A stretch of 64,000 nucleotides of DNA from a virus: IMG/VR virus record IMGVR_UViG_3300025276_002551, positions 1-64,000 of that record, one strand, 5' to 3'. The notes beneath the pieces were generated by a model. It saw only the letters and a program-made list of their open reading frames with translations. It searched no databases and was not told where the DNA came from. Within the stretch, counting starts at the first letter, position 1; every line of letters starts with the position of its first letter. Shown here in pieces: positions 34,240-41,929 of this stretch. Both the position numbers and the translations under genes were made by a program.

Positions 34240-35334
34240 TTACCATCCTATTTTTTCCCACGGTACATCCTTATCACCAAAGTGTCCGTATGTACAATTC
34301 GCACTGTACTTGTTAAAGTTAAACAAATCAAACTTATCAATGATTCCCTTTGGTGTAAGGTCAACATTGTTCTTAATAAAGTTCTGAATTGATCTGTTGT
34401 GTCCATTAGAATCTACATAAATGCTAGTAGGTTCCTTTACGCCAATAGCATAGCTTAATTGGATATTACACCAATCTGCCATATCGTCTGCTATTACATT
34501 TTTTGCTAACCAACGTGCCATGTAAGCCGCTGAACGATCAACCTTAGTAGGATCTTTTCCACTAAATGCTCCACCGCCATGTGGTGCAAATCCACCATAT
34601 GTGTCTACGATAATCTTACGTCCTGTTACACCAGTGTCTCCATCTGGTCCACCAATAACAAAGTTGCCTGTTGGGTTAATATGCCATACAGTATTTTTGT
34701 CAATTAAATCGCCTAATACCTTTTCACATGCACTCCTAACAGGACCTACAACACTATGAACAAATCCGTCCTTGTGCTGATGTGATACTACAATTTGATC
34801 AATACGCTTAGGCTTACCACCTTCGTACTGCACACTAATTTGTGACTTAGCATCTGGTAGTAAAAACTCATATCCATCTAAACGCATAAATTTAAGTTCT
34901 TGTAGAATCTTATGCGAGAAGTAAATAGGTGCTGGCATAAATGCTTCGTTCTCATTACTTGCATAGCCAAACATCATTCCCTGATCTCCTGCTCCAAAGT
35001 CATTAGTACCTAAACCAATGTCTCCACTTTGTGCATGAATCTCATTATAGATTTTTAGTTTATCCCAATGGAATCCATCTTGTTCGTAGCCAATCTCTTT
35101 GACTTTATTCTTAATTAACTCTTTAACATCATCGTCACTGACATTGAAGTTTTTTACCTCACCCGCTACCGTAACATGGTTAGTGGTTACAAGTGTCTCT
35201 ACGGCAACTCGTGTTGTCTCATCACCGTTCTTTAGTCCTGCGTCAACTAGTACATCTGAGATTTGGTCTGCTACCTTATCTGGATGCCCATCACTGACAC
35301 TTTCGCTTGTAAAAATATAACTTCCTTCGTTCAT
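34240..35334 (-). CDS. metK: S-adenosylmethionine synthetase
   Basis: A 364-aa MetK, close to the usual 380-400 aa. The N-terminal ATP motif SESVSDGHPDKVADQISD, GAGDQGMMFGYA, the GGGAFSGKDPTKVDRSAAY loop and the C-terminal YGHFG are intact. It makes SAM from methionine and ATP. Its start overlaps the stop of sufE by 4 nt, so the two are co-translated. With 13 radical SAM enzymes and several methyltransferases in the window, a phage-supplied SAM source is easy to rationalise. Confidence 0.96.
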   Translation of the reverse strand: MNEGSYIFTSESVSDGHPDKVADQISDVLVDAGLKNGDETTRVAVETLVTTNHVTVAGEVKNFNVSDDDVKELIKNKVKEIGYEQDGFHWDKLKIYNEIHAQSGDIGLGTNDFGAGDQGMMFGYASNENEAFMPAPIYFSHKILQELKFMRLDGYEFLLPDAKSQISVQYEGGKPKRIDQIVVSHQHKDGFVHSVVGPVRSACEKVLGDLIDKNTVWHINPTGNFVIGGPDGDTGVTGRKIIVDTYGGFAPHGGGAFSGKDPTKVDRSAAYMARWLAKNVIADDMADWCNIQLSYAIGVKEPTSIYVDSNGHNRSIQNFIKNNVDLTPKGIIDKFDLFNFNKYSANCTYGHFGDKDVPWEKIGW

Positions 35335-35726
35335 AGTTTGTTTACCTTATGTATTATTGTATCTATTAGACTTCCTAGCCCATTCCGTCTTTGAGAAGTT
35401 AGAAGTTCTTTTACTCCTAAGTTGTCAAAGCTAGCTTTATTCAATTGTTTTGAATCTGCAACTGGTATATCTGAAAAGCAATCGCATACTACATGTGTAA
35501 TACCTTTTGTAATCATTGCATCACTATCATAATATACTTTGACCTTTTCTTCAACTATACCAACATCAACCCATATCTTAGACATGCATCCACCTATAAG
35601 ATTCTCTTTAGTTCTTAATGCTTCTGGCAATGTTGTAGGCAACCTAGCTAAATCTATAAGATGTACTAGTCTTTCTGTGCCTTCTAGCATGGACAAGTCA
35701 TCTGCCCAATCCGTTATTTTACTCAT
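35331..35726 (-). CDS. sufE: SufE-like sulfur acceptor for Fe-S cluster assembly
   Basis: A 131-aa SufE. It has LIGGCMSKIWV, with the sulfur-accepting Cys at residue 47, and the C-terminal SQRRNGLGSLI segment. SufE takes persulfide sulfur from the cysteine desulfurase SufS and passes it to the SUF scaffold. No other SUF gene is present, so it must work with host SufS/SufBCD. The ATGA overlap with metK links sulfur supply and SAM supply in one transcript. Confidence 0.9.
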   Translation of the reverse strand: MSKITDWADDLSMLEGTERLVHLIDLARLPTTLPEALRTKENLIGGCMSKIWVDVGIVEEKVKVYYDSDAMITKGITHVVCDCFSDIPVADSKQLNKASFDNLGVKELLTSQRRNGLGSLIDTIIHKVNKL

Positions 35727-35893
35727 TTAATATACTTGTCTACTAGCTTCTTGCCAATGTAAACAACGGCTAATACTGTTACTAATATAATAGCTTCAAA
35801 GTATAAGTTACCTTCACTGCTATCTACTGTAATACCTTTAGTCGTTATTTCTATACGGCAATCTTCGCATTGTGTTTCTGTTGTGTTATCCAT
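35723..35893 (-). CDS. Small single-pass membrane protein
   Basis: A 56-aa protein starting MDNTTETQCEDC at 35893, chosen because AAGGAT lies just upstream. It has CxxC near the N-terminus and one membrane segment (about residues 32-48, EAIILVTVLAVVYIG), then a Lys-rich tail. Its stop overlaps the sufE start. The CEDC pair could bind metal; function unknown. Confidence 0.62.
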   Translation of the reverse strand: MDNTTETQCEDCRIEITTKGITVDSSEGNLYFEAIILVTVLAVVYIGKKLVDKYIK

Positions 35894-35934
35894 TTTATCC
35901 TTCATTACTTAAATTCCATACAACCATGTTAGGC

Positions 35935-36156
35935 TTACATTCCTGCTTTACGTAAGTCGTCTTCCAAGTCTCTTGGGTACTTGGCTTGCATAGCCTTCTT
36001 ATGTGCTTCAGACTTATACTTGCGTTGTTTAGCAAAGTGCGATACATAGTCATCATAATCCTTAGGTTCCCCAGGCGTTTCCGAAGAGGGATATGTGTAA
36101 TCTTGGGGTAAATCTCCAGCCTTTTTCCATGCAGATATTTGCGACTTCCTGCACAT
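35935..36156 (-). CDS. Small charged protein overlapping the end of queE
   Basis: A reading frame of up to 73 aa whose last 43 residues lie beyond the queE stop and are strongly protein-like (DYDDYVSHFAKQRKYKSE, then KKAMQAKYPRDLEDDLRKAG). The first part overlaps queE in another frame by 95 nt. The exact start is unclear; no strong ribosome site is visible before the ATG at 36156. A remnant of a longer gene is an alternative. Confidence 0.4.
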   Translation of the reverse strand: MCRKSQISAWKKAGDLPQDYTYPSSETPGEPKDYDDYVSHFAKQRKYKSEAHKKAMQAKYPRDLEDDLRKAGM

Positions 36157-36958
36157 TGAGATTATATTCTTCACTGCGTCCGCCCATCGGCATAAGATAG
36201 ACCGGACATTCAACTCCACCATCGCGATATGCTTGAACAGCTCTACCGGCTTCTTCAATATCAGTACGATCAGCGACAACAAACTTAAGATAAAGGTCGC
36301 TGTTGTCAACAAGGCTATACTCAAAAGCAACTTTAGGTTTAATAGCATCTTCCCAAGATTCTCCTGAAACGCTAAGTTTTGGGGAACAACTCCAAGTGAC
36401 TGTAATGTCGTCATTGTCGTTGAGATATTTAAACAAGTCTTCGTGTAAGTGTTGTGTAGTGTTTGTTTCAAATGTAACATTTTTTAAATCTGCCATCTTA
36501 GGGTGCTTAAATAACTCAACGTATACTCGTTGCCAAGCTAATAAGGGTTCTCCACCAGTCATAATCAAGTGTATGTCTTGACCATTATCGCAAGTCCACT
36601 TGCCTTCGGGAGTTAAACTTAATAAGTGTTCAACAACTTCATCTACTTCTGCTTGCTTATTATACTCTTTAAACTCAGGATAGATACTTGCATAAGTATC
36701 GCACCCTGTATGTATAATAGGTAAGTCAGTAAACTTTTCTGTTGTTTGATGAACACCTTCTGTGATTAGGCCCAATACTTCTTCATTGTATCGTTGCCCT
36801 GCGGTGTGCTTCTCTGCTCTACTTGGTTCTGACCTAGGCAATCCAAAGTTCATGCAACGAAAGTTACAACCAAATGTACGTAAAAATACACTTGGTACAC
36901 CTACAAACTTACCTTCGCCTTGCACACTGTAGAATGCTTCGCTATACCTTAATTTCAA
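36062..36958 (-). CDS. queE: 7-carboxy-7-deazaguanine synthase (radical SAM)
   Basis: A 298-aa QueE. N-terminal SEAFYSVQGEGKFVGVPSVFLRTFGCNFRC and MTGGEPLL are diagnostic, and the end RLHISLFGNAWGT is typical. The usual third cluster Cys is displaced: C31-x3-C35 is followed, after an insertion of about 50 residues, by C86 in HTGCDTY. It makes the 7-deazaguanine core from carboxy-tetrahydropterin. Partners here are folE, a queD-like gene and dpdA. Confidence 0.9.
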   Translation of the reverse strand: MKLRYSEAFYSVQGEGKFVGVPSVFLRTFGCNFRCMNFGLPRSEPSRAEKHTAGQRYNEEVLGLITEGVHQTTEKFTDLPIIHTGCDTYASIYPEFKEYNKQAEVDEVVEHLLSLTPEGKWTCDNGQDIHLIMTGGEPLLAWQRVYVELFKHPKMADLKNVTFETNTTQHLHEDLFKYLNDNDDITVTWSCSPKLSVSGESWEDAIKPKVAFEYSLVDNSDLYLKFVVADRTDIEEAGRAVQAYRDGGVECPVYLMPMGGRSEEYNLNVQEVANICMEKGWRFTPRLHISLFGNAWGT

Positions 36959-36970
36959 TGTCCTGCTCCT

Positions 36971-37462
36971 TTACTGCTTTTTGAATCGAATGTCGTACTG
37001 TGCAGAACCATCAGCAAATCTAATAGTACTATGCGAGTAGACAAGAGTAGTTACATTATTGTATGTCGGATTGTCTTCACAAACTGTCTGTCTTTTATAA
37101 CCAATTATGTTTTTCTTTGTTGCGTTGTTTTTACCAATTTGAGATCCAATAACAGCGCCTGTTGCAGTAGCAATTGTTTTGCCGTTGCCTTTGCCTACGT
37201 TAGATCCTACAACACCACCAATGATAGCACCAAAAAGTTGCTGTATAGTAACTTCGCCACCGTCATTGCCGTAAATTGGAATGTCTACTTCTTGACATTG
37301 CCTGTTGTTTGTTTGTTGTTGTGTAGTAACAGTTTTATAATGATGCTTGACATATCCGTCAACTTTCACTGCTGAATGCGAATCTGCTTGTGCCGCACCA
37401 GTTACTAACAAAAATATTAAAATACCTGCACTCAGTGCCATTACTTCTTTTATATTGAACAT
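36971..37462 (-). CDS. Glycine-zipper envelope protein with signal peptide
   Basis: A 163-aa protein starting at 37462, where AGGAG lies about 6 nt upstream. It has a signal peptide (ALSAGILIFLLVTGAAQA), then a central glycine zipper, FGAIIGGVVGSNVGKGNG...GAVIGSQIGKN, as in the 17-kDa surface-antigen/2TM family, and a C-terminal domain with one Cys. Likely located in the periplasm or outer membrane of the infected cell. It may alter the envelope or exclude other phages; that is a guess. It has its own promoter at 37510-37538. Confidence 0.75.
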   Translation of the reverse strand: MFNIKEVMALSAGILIFLLVTGAAQADSHSAVKVDGYVKHHYKTVTTQQQTNNRQCQEVDIPIYGNDGGEVTIQQLFGAIIGGVVGSNVGKGNGKTIATATGAVIGSQIGKNNATKKNIIGYKRQTVCEDNPTYNNVTTLVYSHSTIRFADGSAQYDIRFKKQ

Positions 37463-37463
37463 G

Positions 37464-38219
37464 CTAATCTCCTTTATTAAGTTTATTATTTGTCTCATTT
37501 ACAGTACTAAGTATACTATGATTTACTTCCTTTGTCAAGGCTTTTACGTCTTTTGGGAAACAATTACCACTATAACCTAGTGTTCCTTGACTATTTGGTG
37601 CATCCATGTGTGTTTTACCAATAGTGTCAAATCTAGCTAAGGTACTAGTAATAGTGCCATAGTCTACTTCAGGTGGTAGGTTAGCATATAGCTCATGGAA
37701 CCATGCAACCTTAGTAGCTAGCCAAGAATTGTGTGTATATTTGATCATGCTTGCTGTACGTCTGTTTGTAAATACACATTCAGTTATGTTACGTTGGAAC
37801 ACATCTGCCCACCAAAAAGCATCTGCTCTGTTGTTATCATGATGTCCTAGTATAAATGTATGTTGATTCTTAAAGTCTTCTTCTGCGTGTGCTTCTCTTA
37901 AGAACTCTGGATTGTATACTACATTAACATCATAGTTTTGTAGCAAGTCTGGTGTTACTGTGCTTTTGATTAGTATCTTTGAACGATAATCACACATAGA
38001 TAATACTTGCTGTATCATACTATCGTCGCAACTTCCGTCTGGGTTGCTTGGTGTTGGTACCGCAATAATAATTCCATCAGCGGCAATTGCAGCATCTAAT
38101 GGATCTACATCTGGATATAATTTTGGGTCTACTTTAATTACTTCTATGTCTGTTGTTTCAGTTAGAAAGTTTGCTACGGTTCCTCCTACGAAACCACAAC
38201 CGAATACGGCTATCTTCAT
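37464..38219 (-). CDS. Truncated UDP-glucose/GDP-mannose dehydrogenase-like protein
   Basis: A 251-aa protein with the NAD-binding start VFGCGFVGGTVA, VPTPSNPDGSCD, YNPEFLREA, and GYSGNCFPKD carrying the catalytic Cys of the UDP-glucose 6-dehydrogenase family. The C-terminal UDP-binding domain (a further 150 or so residues) is absent. It may be an active short form with a different acceptor or a reduced phage version. It is not obviously broken, since it ends with a normal stop just before the next gene. Confidence 0.8.
   Translation of the reverse strand: MKIAVFGCGFVGGTVANFLTETTDIEVIKVDPKLYPDVDPLDAAIAADGIIIAVPTPSNPDGSCDDSMIQQVLSMCDYRSKILIKSTVTPDLLQNYDVNVVYNPEFLREAHAEEDFKNQHTFILGHHDNNRADAFWWADVFQRNITECVFTNRRTASMIKYTHNSWLATKVAWFHELYANLPPEVDYGTITSTLARFDTIGKTHMDAPNSQGTLGYSGNCFPKDVKALTKEVNHSILSTVNETNNKLNKGD
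37510..37538 (-). promoter_or_regulatory. Sigma-70-like early promoter (TTGACA-17-TATACT)
   Basis: Minus-strand TTGACA (37533-37538) and TATACT (37510-37515), 17 bp apart, lie within the 3' end of the dehydrogenase gene and drive the glycine-zipper gene starting at 37462. Confidence 0.68.
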
Positions 38220-38237
38220 AATATTTCCTTATAGTTT

Positions 38238-38561
38238 TTATTCTTTGAAAGTGCTATGTTTAGCAGTTCCACTTGTGCTTTTGTACGATCCTGGACCACA
38301 CTGTTTTTCACATGTACTAGGTGATTGTCCTTGATGTTTAAAACTCTCAATCAATGCTAGCCAAGTAGGACTAGACAATATTGTTTCCATTGTATGCTTA
38401 GATGCATCTAAGTCTGCTTCAACTGTTAATCCTCTTGCTTCGCCCCATTCTTTAAAAAAGTTATACTGCCTAGTAGTGTTTAAAAAACAACAAGGCTTTA
38501 ATATATTACTTGCTGATAAAAACATTGGCATTCCATTTTCTGTACATCTAGGTCTAATCAT
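38238..38561 (-). CDS. SPASM-like C-terminal half of a split radical SAM protein
   Basis: A protein of about 107 aa starting MIRPRCTENG. It carries the Cys pattern of a SPASM domain: C6, a CC pair in ILKPCCFLN, and C-terminal CEKQCGPGS. It corresponds to the C-terminal third of the intact radical SAM/SPASM proteins at 54685 and 60353. Its ATG overlaps the TGA stop of the N-terminal half (ATGA). It is either a natural two-subunit enzyme or the product of a frameshift. Confidence 0.7.
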   Translation of the reverse strand: MIRPRCTENGMPMFLSASNILKPCCFLNTTRQYNFFKEWGEARGLTVEADLDASKHTMETILSSPTWLALIESFKHQGQSPSTCEKQCGPGSYKSTSGTAKHSTFKE

Positions 38562-39217
38562 TGTGGCAACCCTGGAACTCCAGATAAGCCTAAGGCTTCT
38601 CCTTCTAGGTTGTTTTTCCACATAAAGATTTCAGGTGTTTCATGTTTATATGCTCCATGGCCTCTTTCACTTGTTACTGGTGTAAATCTTATTCCCATGC
38701 TTTCAGCTAGCCTACGTGCTTCTGGAACTTGATGTATGTTATATGGAAACACTAACATCTTCCATTCAATTGTAGCTTGGGTTTTACTCATTGCTTGCAT
38801 ACCTGCTATTATACTTGACCATTGCATACGTTCACGATATATTCCGTTAGTATCTTCTAACCCATCTACACTAAATGTAAAGTTATGGTACTTCTTCCAA
38901 TCAGCTTTAGCTAATTCGTCCCACCACTTTTGTTTTTTATAGCTACCATTTGTATGTATTAATAGTCTCTTTCCTCTTGCAATTGCATAGTGACATATTT
39001 CTATAAAGTCTGGATGATAAATTGGATCACCATAGCAACCTACAAATAATAAAGACTTGTAATGGTCTTGGTCTATAATATTTTTCACTAGTTGTAAATC
39101 AATATGTCCAACGTCCCAATCTTCTCTATTCTCTTTAGGATCGTTGCGTGGACATGCTGAACATCCTAGTGTGCATTTAGTAGTAAGTTCAATTTCTAAT
39201 GAGTTAGATATATACAT
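38558..39217 (-). CDS. Radical SAM core half of a split SPASM-type protein
   Basis: A 219-aa protein with CTLGCSAC at residues 15-22 and the FVGCYGDPIYHPDF motif of the SPASM relatives in this window. It ends at the point where those relatives continue into their SPASM domain; that domain is encoded in the overlapping next frame. A CATAAATA motif lies only 9 nt before its ATG, so the transcript could have a very short leader. Confidence 0.78.
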   Translation of the reverse strand: MYISNSLEIELTTKCTLGCSACPRNDPKENREDWDVGHIDLQLVKNIIDQDHYKSLLFVGCYGDPIYHPDFIEICHYAIARGKRLLIHTNGSYKKQKWWDELAKADWKKYHNFTFSVDGLEDTNGIYRERMQWSSIIAGMQAMSKTQATIEWKMLVFPYNIHQVPEARRLAESMGIRFTPVTSERGHGAYKHETPEIFMWKNNLEGEALGLSGVPGLPQ

Positions 39218-39225
39218 TGCTACAT

Positions 39226-39233
39226 TATTTATG
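39226..39233 (-). promoter_or_regulatory. T4-like late promoter motif (CATAAATA)
   Basis: Minus-strand TTGCATAAATAATG directly before the split radical SAM gene. It shares the TGCATAAATA core with 13820 and 60300. The implied start site is 2-4 nt from the ATG, which would give an almost leaderless message. Confidence 0.42.
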
Positions 39234-39975
39234 CAATGACATTAGGCTCCACCCATTGGTATTTTGTAAACATTTCATTAGCCATTGCTATTTTAGATTT
39301 CCAATTGGGATGTGGCTCTTCACCTATTGCTTCTAGTAAATGCCTATACTCAACTTTACTTCCACCCATAAGCCTACTAATATCAACAATGTGATTAGGT
39401 GCTAGTGTGCTTAGGTAAGGAAAGTTTACACGTTCGTTACGATCGTCAATACGTTGTATCCATTCTGTACGCAACTGTGCGTGATTTGCATGATAGATGT
39501 CATGGTGTGTTAAGTCTTTTAGCCTATCTGATATCATGCTTGCATAGTCGCCTGCGTGAATACAAATGTTCTTAGTAACTTTTACTTCATGCTTTTTAAA
39601 TCTAGATGCAAAGTCATACGTTAATGCATGCTCGGGAGTAAAGTGGTTAGAGATGCGTGTAGTTAGCTTTGTGTAGTCTTTATTACAAGCCATTGCATCA
39701 CACCAAGCTATGTGCTCATCATACGTGCTAGGCTTCTCGTTAAGTATCTTAGCAGGTATCTTGTGACTAAGCACAGAGTTCCATGTTCCAATAGATTGAT
39801 TAAAGTATAGAGGTTCTTCAAATGTTTTAGTAGTACGACTTGATTGTGCAATTGGCGTATGCTTAAAGTTGCCTTTGTATTGTCCGAAGTTGCTGTGGCT
39901 ATTAATAAACCACGATAGCCATGTACCAAGGAATCCCTGATCGTGCCATAACATGTATAGTTCTTTATTGTTCAT
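39229..39975 (-). CDS. Hypothetical protein, possibly sulfotransferase-like
   Basis: A 248-aa protein starting with MLWHDQGFLGTWLSWFINSH after a short lead. This resembles the N-terminal region of phage proteins sometimes related to sulfotransferases, where the P-loop is degenerate. A similar opening (YFDSFTCGNFLAHFINIHF) occurs in the protein at 55801-56448. It lies next to a radical SAM/SPASM gene, as that one does. Function unknown. Confidence 0.55.
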   Translation of the reverse strand: MNNKELYMLWHDQGFLGTWLSWFINSHSNFGQYKGNFKHTPIAQSSRTTKTFEEPLYFNQSIGTWNSVLSHKIPAKILNEKPSTYDEHIAWCDAMACNKDYTKLTTRISNHFTPEHALTYDFASRFKKHEVKVTKNICIHAGDYASMISDRLKDLTHHDIYHANHAQLRTEWIQRIDDRNERVNFPYLSTLAPNHIVDISRLMGGSKVEYRHLLEAIGEEPHPNWKSKIAMANEMFTKYQWVEPNVIA

Positions 39976-39984
39976 TTATTTCTC

Positions 39985-40341
39985 TCAGTTAATTAAATTA
40001 GAATACTTTGTTAGTTTAAGTCGTTTTACTGTTTTCCTAGCATTTAGTTCTTCGTTAGTAATGTATCCATTCTCTACTAACAAGTCTAACATCAATGCTA
40101 CATCTCCTGCTTCTTCTAGTAACGAAGCAATCTTCTTTTTATCTACTCCCCATCTTGCTATCTTCATGCACGACTGTACTAGTTCGCCACATTCTTCTGC
40201 TGTGATAGCCATAAGTTCTGTTTGCCTATCAAGGTTTGATATATTAATATCTTCTACGAACAGATTTAGTTGTGTCATTTTGTTTTCATCTTCCCTAAGT
40301 TTACGCCCCATAAAATCATAGTAGCTTTCACGTTTCTCCAT
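39985..40341 (-). CDS. MazG-like nucleotide pyrophosphohydrolase
   Basis: A 118-aa protein with EECGELVQSCMK and LLEEAGDVALMLDLL, the paired acidic motifs of the all-alpha NTP pyrophosphohydrolase fold. MazG-type enzymes hydrolyse NTPs or ppGpp-like nucleotides and are frequent in marine phages. Overlaps the next gene by 14 nt. Confidence 0.75.
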   Translation of the reverse strand: MEKRESYYDFMGRKLREDENKMTQLNLFVEDINISNLDRQTELMAITAEECGELVQSCMKIARWGVDKKKIASLLEEAGDVALMLDLLVENGYITNEELNARKTVKRLKLTKYSNLIN

Positions 40342-40522
40342 TGTCTTTCTTTCTTAATGTAACAGATTGATCGTCATTAATAATCCATTCTAGATCTTGA
40401 TCATCACTCCATCCTGCTTGATCAATTGCGCCTGGTGGAAATTCAATAAACAGTTCTTTTGTTTTTCCATCTTCCTGCACAACTACAATCCAGTTCTTGT
40501 CATCAATTTTTGTATAGTTCAT
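40328..40522 (-). CDS. Small conserved phage protein
   Basis: A 64-aa acidic, beta-rich protein (NWIVVVQEDGKTKELFIEFP, then DLEWIINDDQSVTLRKK). No known function. Its ATG overlaps the stop of the 47-aa gene upstream (ATGA). Confidence 0.62.
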   Translation of the reverse strand: MNYTKIDDKNWIVVVQEDGKTKELFIEFPPGAIDQAGWSDDQDLEWIINDDQSVTLRKKDNGET

Positions 40523-40662
40523 CGTCTGTAGCTCCCATCTATATTGTGTGTTCTTGAATTACTCCACGCCCAAGCTAAACAGTTATACCAAGCATAACCG
40601 TCAACCCTGAGTTTACGATACCATTTAACAAACAGCCTGTACCTAGTCCCAAAGATGCTCAT
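40519..40662 (-). CDS. Very small basic protein (47 aa)
   Basis: A 47-aa protein beginning MSIFGTRYRLFVKWYRK, rich in Arg, Trp and Tyr. The start overlaps the preceding gene by 20 nt, GGAAAA lies upstream of the ATG, and the stop overlaps the next start. It fills an otherwise empty 120-bp gap. Role unknown. Confidence 0.6.
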   Translation of the reverse strand: MSIFGTRYRLFVKWYRKLRVDGYAWYNCLAWAWSNSRTHNIDGSYRR

Positions 40663-41176
40663 AGTATTTTCCAAAGAATAAAAACCCTTTCCTCATTCTA
40701 TCATGATGATTAGTAAGTGCATCCTTGTCAATCTTATAAGTATGATCAGGTCCATATTTCATTTCAGAAGTACCATCACCTTTGCCAGTATCTGTCCAGG
40801 ACACATCCCAATTACCTTCTCCAAATGTATTGTCATCATCAGTTATCTTTTGGCCGAATGCCCAGATCATTTCATTAATAATCCACTCCCACCTTGGCCC
40901 GAAGTTGTCGTCCATGTCTCCATGTTTTTCATAAGCAACTGCTTCTGCTTTTGTCCACCTTAGTGTTTTTGGTACATCTTTTTGATCTACCCAAGGGATA
41001 CCATGTGATGTATCTCTAAGCTGAATCAACATAGGATGGATAATATGTGATAGTGTTTGGTCCATGCTGTACGTATCCCATCTTTCTATTTGAACTTTGA
41101 TCTTCTGTTTAGGTTCATATCCAATCCAATTGGTAAACCTGTTCCAACTAGGATAATTTCCTATATTAACTTTCAT
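40643..41176 (-). CDS. Hypothetical phage protein
   Basis: A 177-aa, Trp-rich acidic protein (WEWIINEMIWAFGQK in the centre, then KGFLFFGKYYEHLW at the end). It looks like a family conserved in T4-like marine phages, judged from memory; no function known. It overlaps the neighbours on both sides. Confidence 0.62.
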   Translation of the reverse strand: MKVNIGNYPSWNRFTNWIGYEPKQKIKVQIERWDTYSMDQTLSHIIHPMLIQLRDTSHGIPWVDQKDVPKTLRWTKAEAVAYEKHGDMDDNFGPRWEWIINEMIWAFGQKITDDDNTFGEGNWDVSWTDTGKGDGTSEMKYGPDHTYKIDKDALTNHHDRMRKGFLFFGKYYEHLWD

Positions 41177-41357
41177 TATATTTCACCACTTTTACGTTTT
41201 GGCCTTTTCCGCTAAGGCGCCATTGTTTGGCAAATCCGTATGCCAACTTCTTTGTAGCAAACGTCTCAGGCTTTAAGTCCCAACAATGTGTGCTATTATT
41301 TTTTGTAATGTAAATCCAGTCATCAACTGACAACATTACTTTTACTGCATATGTCAT
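41166..41357 (-). CDS. Small hypothetical protein
   Basis: A 63-aa protein with DDWIYITKNNSTHCWDLKP and a C-terminal helix. Overlaps the upstream thymidine kinase gene by one base and the next gene by 11 nt. No domain recognised. Confidence 0.6.
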   Translation of the reverse strand: MTYAVKVMLSVDDWIYITKNNSTHCWDLKPETFATKKLAYGFAKQWRLSGKGQNVKVVKYNES

Positions 41358-41929
41358 TATTTACTCTCCCAATGTTCGTGACAGCGAGGCTCATATGTTT
41401 CTGCTCCGCCGACTTTAACCCTAGATGAGTGTCTGGTTGCTTTTAACCGTTGTGTCTTTCCTGCATCCATTCCACATATAGTACAAAATGCTTTTATTTT
41501 AACAACCTCGTCTGCGAGTGCTAGCATTCTGCTTGTAGTCTCAAATGGAACTCCACGACTGTCTTGGTCGAGTCCTGCAACTACAAAGTTAACTCCTTCT
41601 CTTAACCCTTCTTCTACAAACCACATAGCTTCGTTCATATCAAAAAACTGTACTTCATCAATAAACACTGAGTGGTAGTTGTAAGGCTTAATTGTGTAAT
41701 TATCTTTTACTAGTTCTAAATCAATTACTGCTACAGCCGGGTGCTTTAATTGATTGTGTGTTACTATAAAGTTACTGTCATACCTGTCATCAACAATTGG
41801 CTTTAGTACTAATACTTTATGTCCACCATGCTCAATGAATAGTAGCCTCTTTAGAAGCTCACTACTCTTACCTGCGAACATAGGGCCAGCTATTACTTCT
41901 AGCTTGCCCCTTTTATATGTTCCCGACAT
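41357..41929 (-). CDS. tdk: Thymidine kinase
   Basis: A 190-aa type II thymidine kinase. The P-loop GPMFAGKSSELLKR lies at residues 15-28, Walker B is VFIDEVQFF, the lasso region is FAGLDQDSRGVPFE, and a zinc-ribbon pair CTIC is present. It phosphorylates thymidine for dTTP supply and complements ThyX. Confidence 0.92.
   Translation of the reverse strand: MSGTYKRGKLEVIAGPMFAGKSSELLKRLLFIEHGGHKVLVLKPIVDDRYDSNFIVTHNQLKHPAVAVIDLELVKDNYTIKPYNYHSVFIDEVQFFDMNEAMWFVEEGLREGVNFVVAGLDQDSRGVPFETTSRMLALADEVVKIKAFCTICGMDAGKTQRLKATRHSSRVKVGGAETYEPRCHEHWESK

Noticed and set aside
36157-36480. The longer N-terminal part of the frame ending at 35935
   Set aside because: Entirely within queE in another frame; only the last part beyond queE looks like protein.
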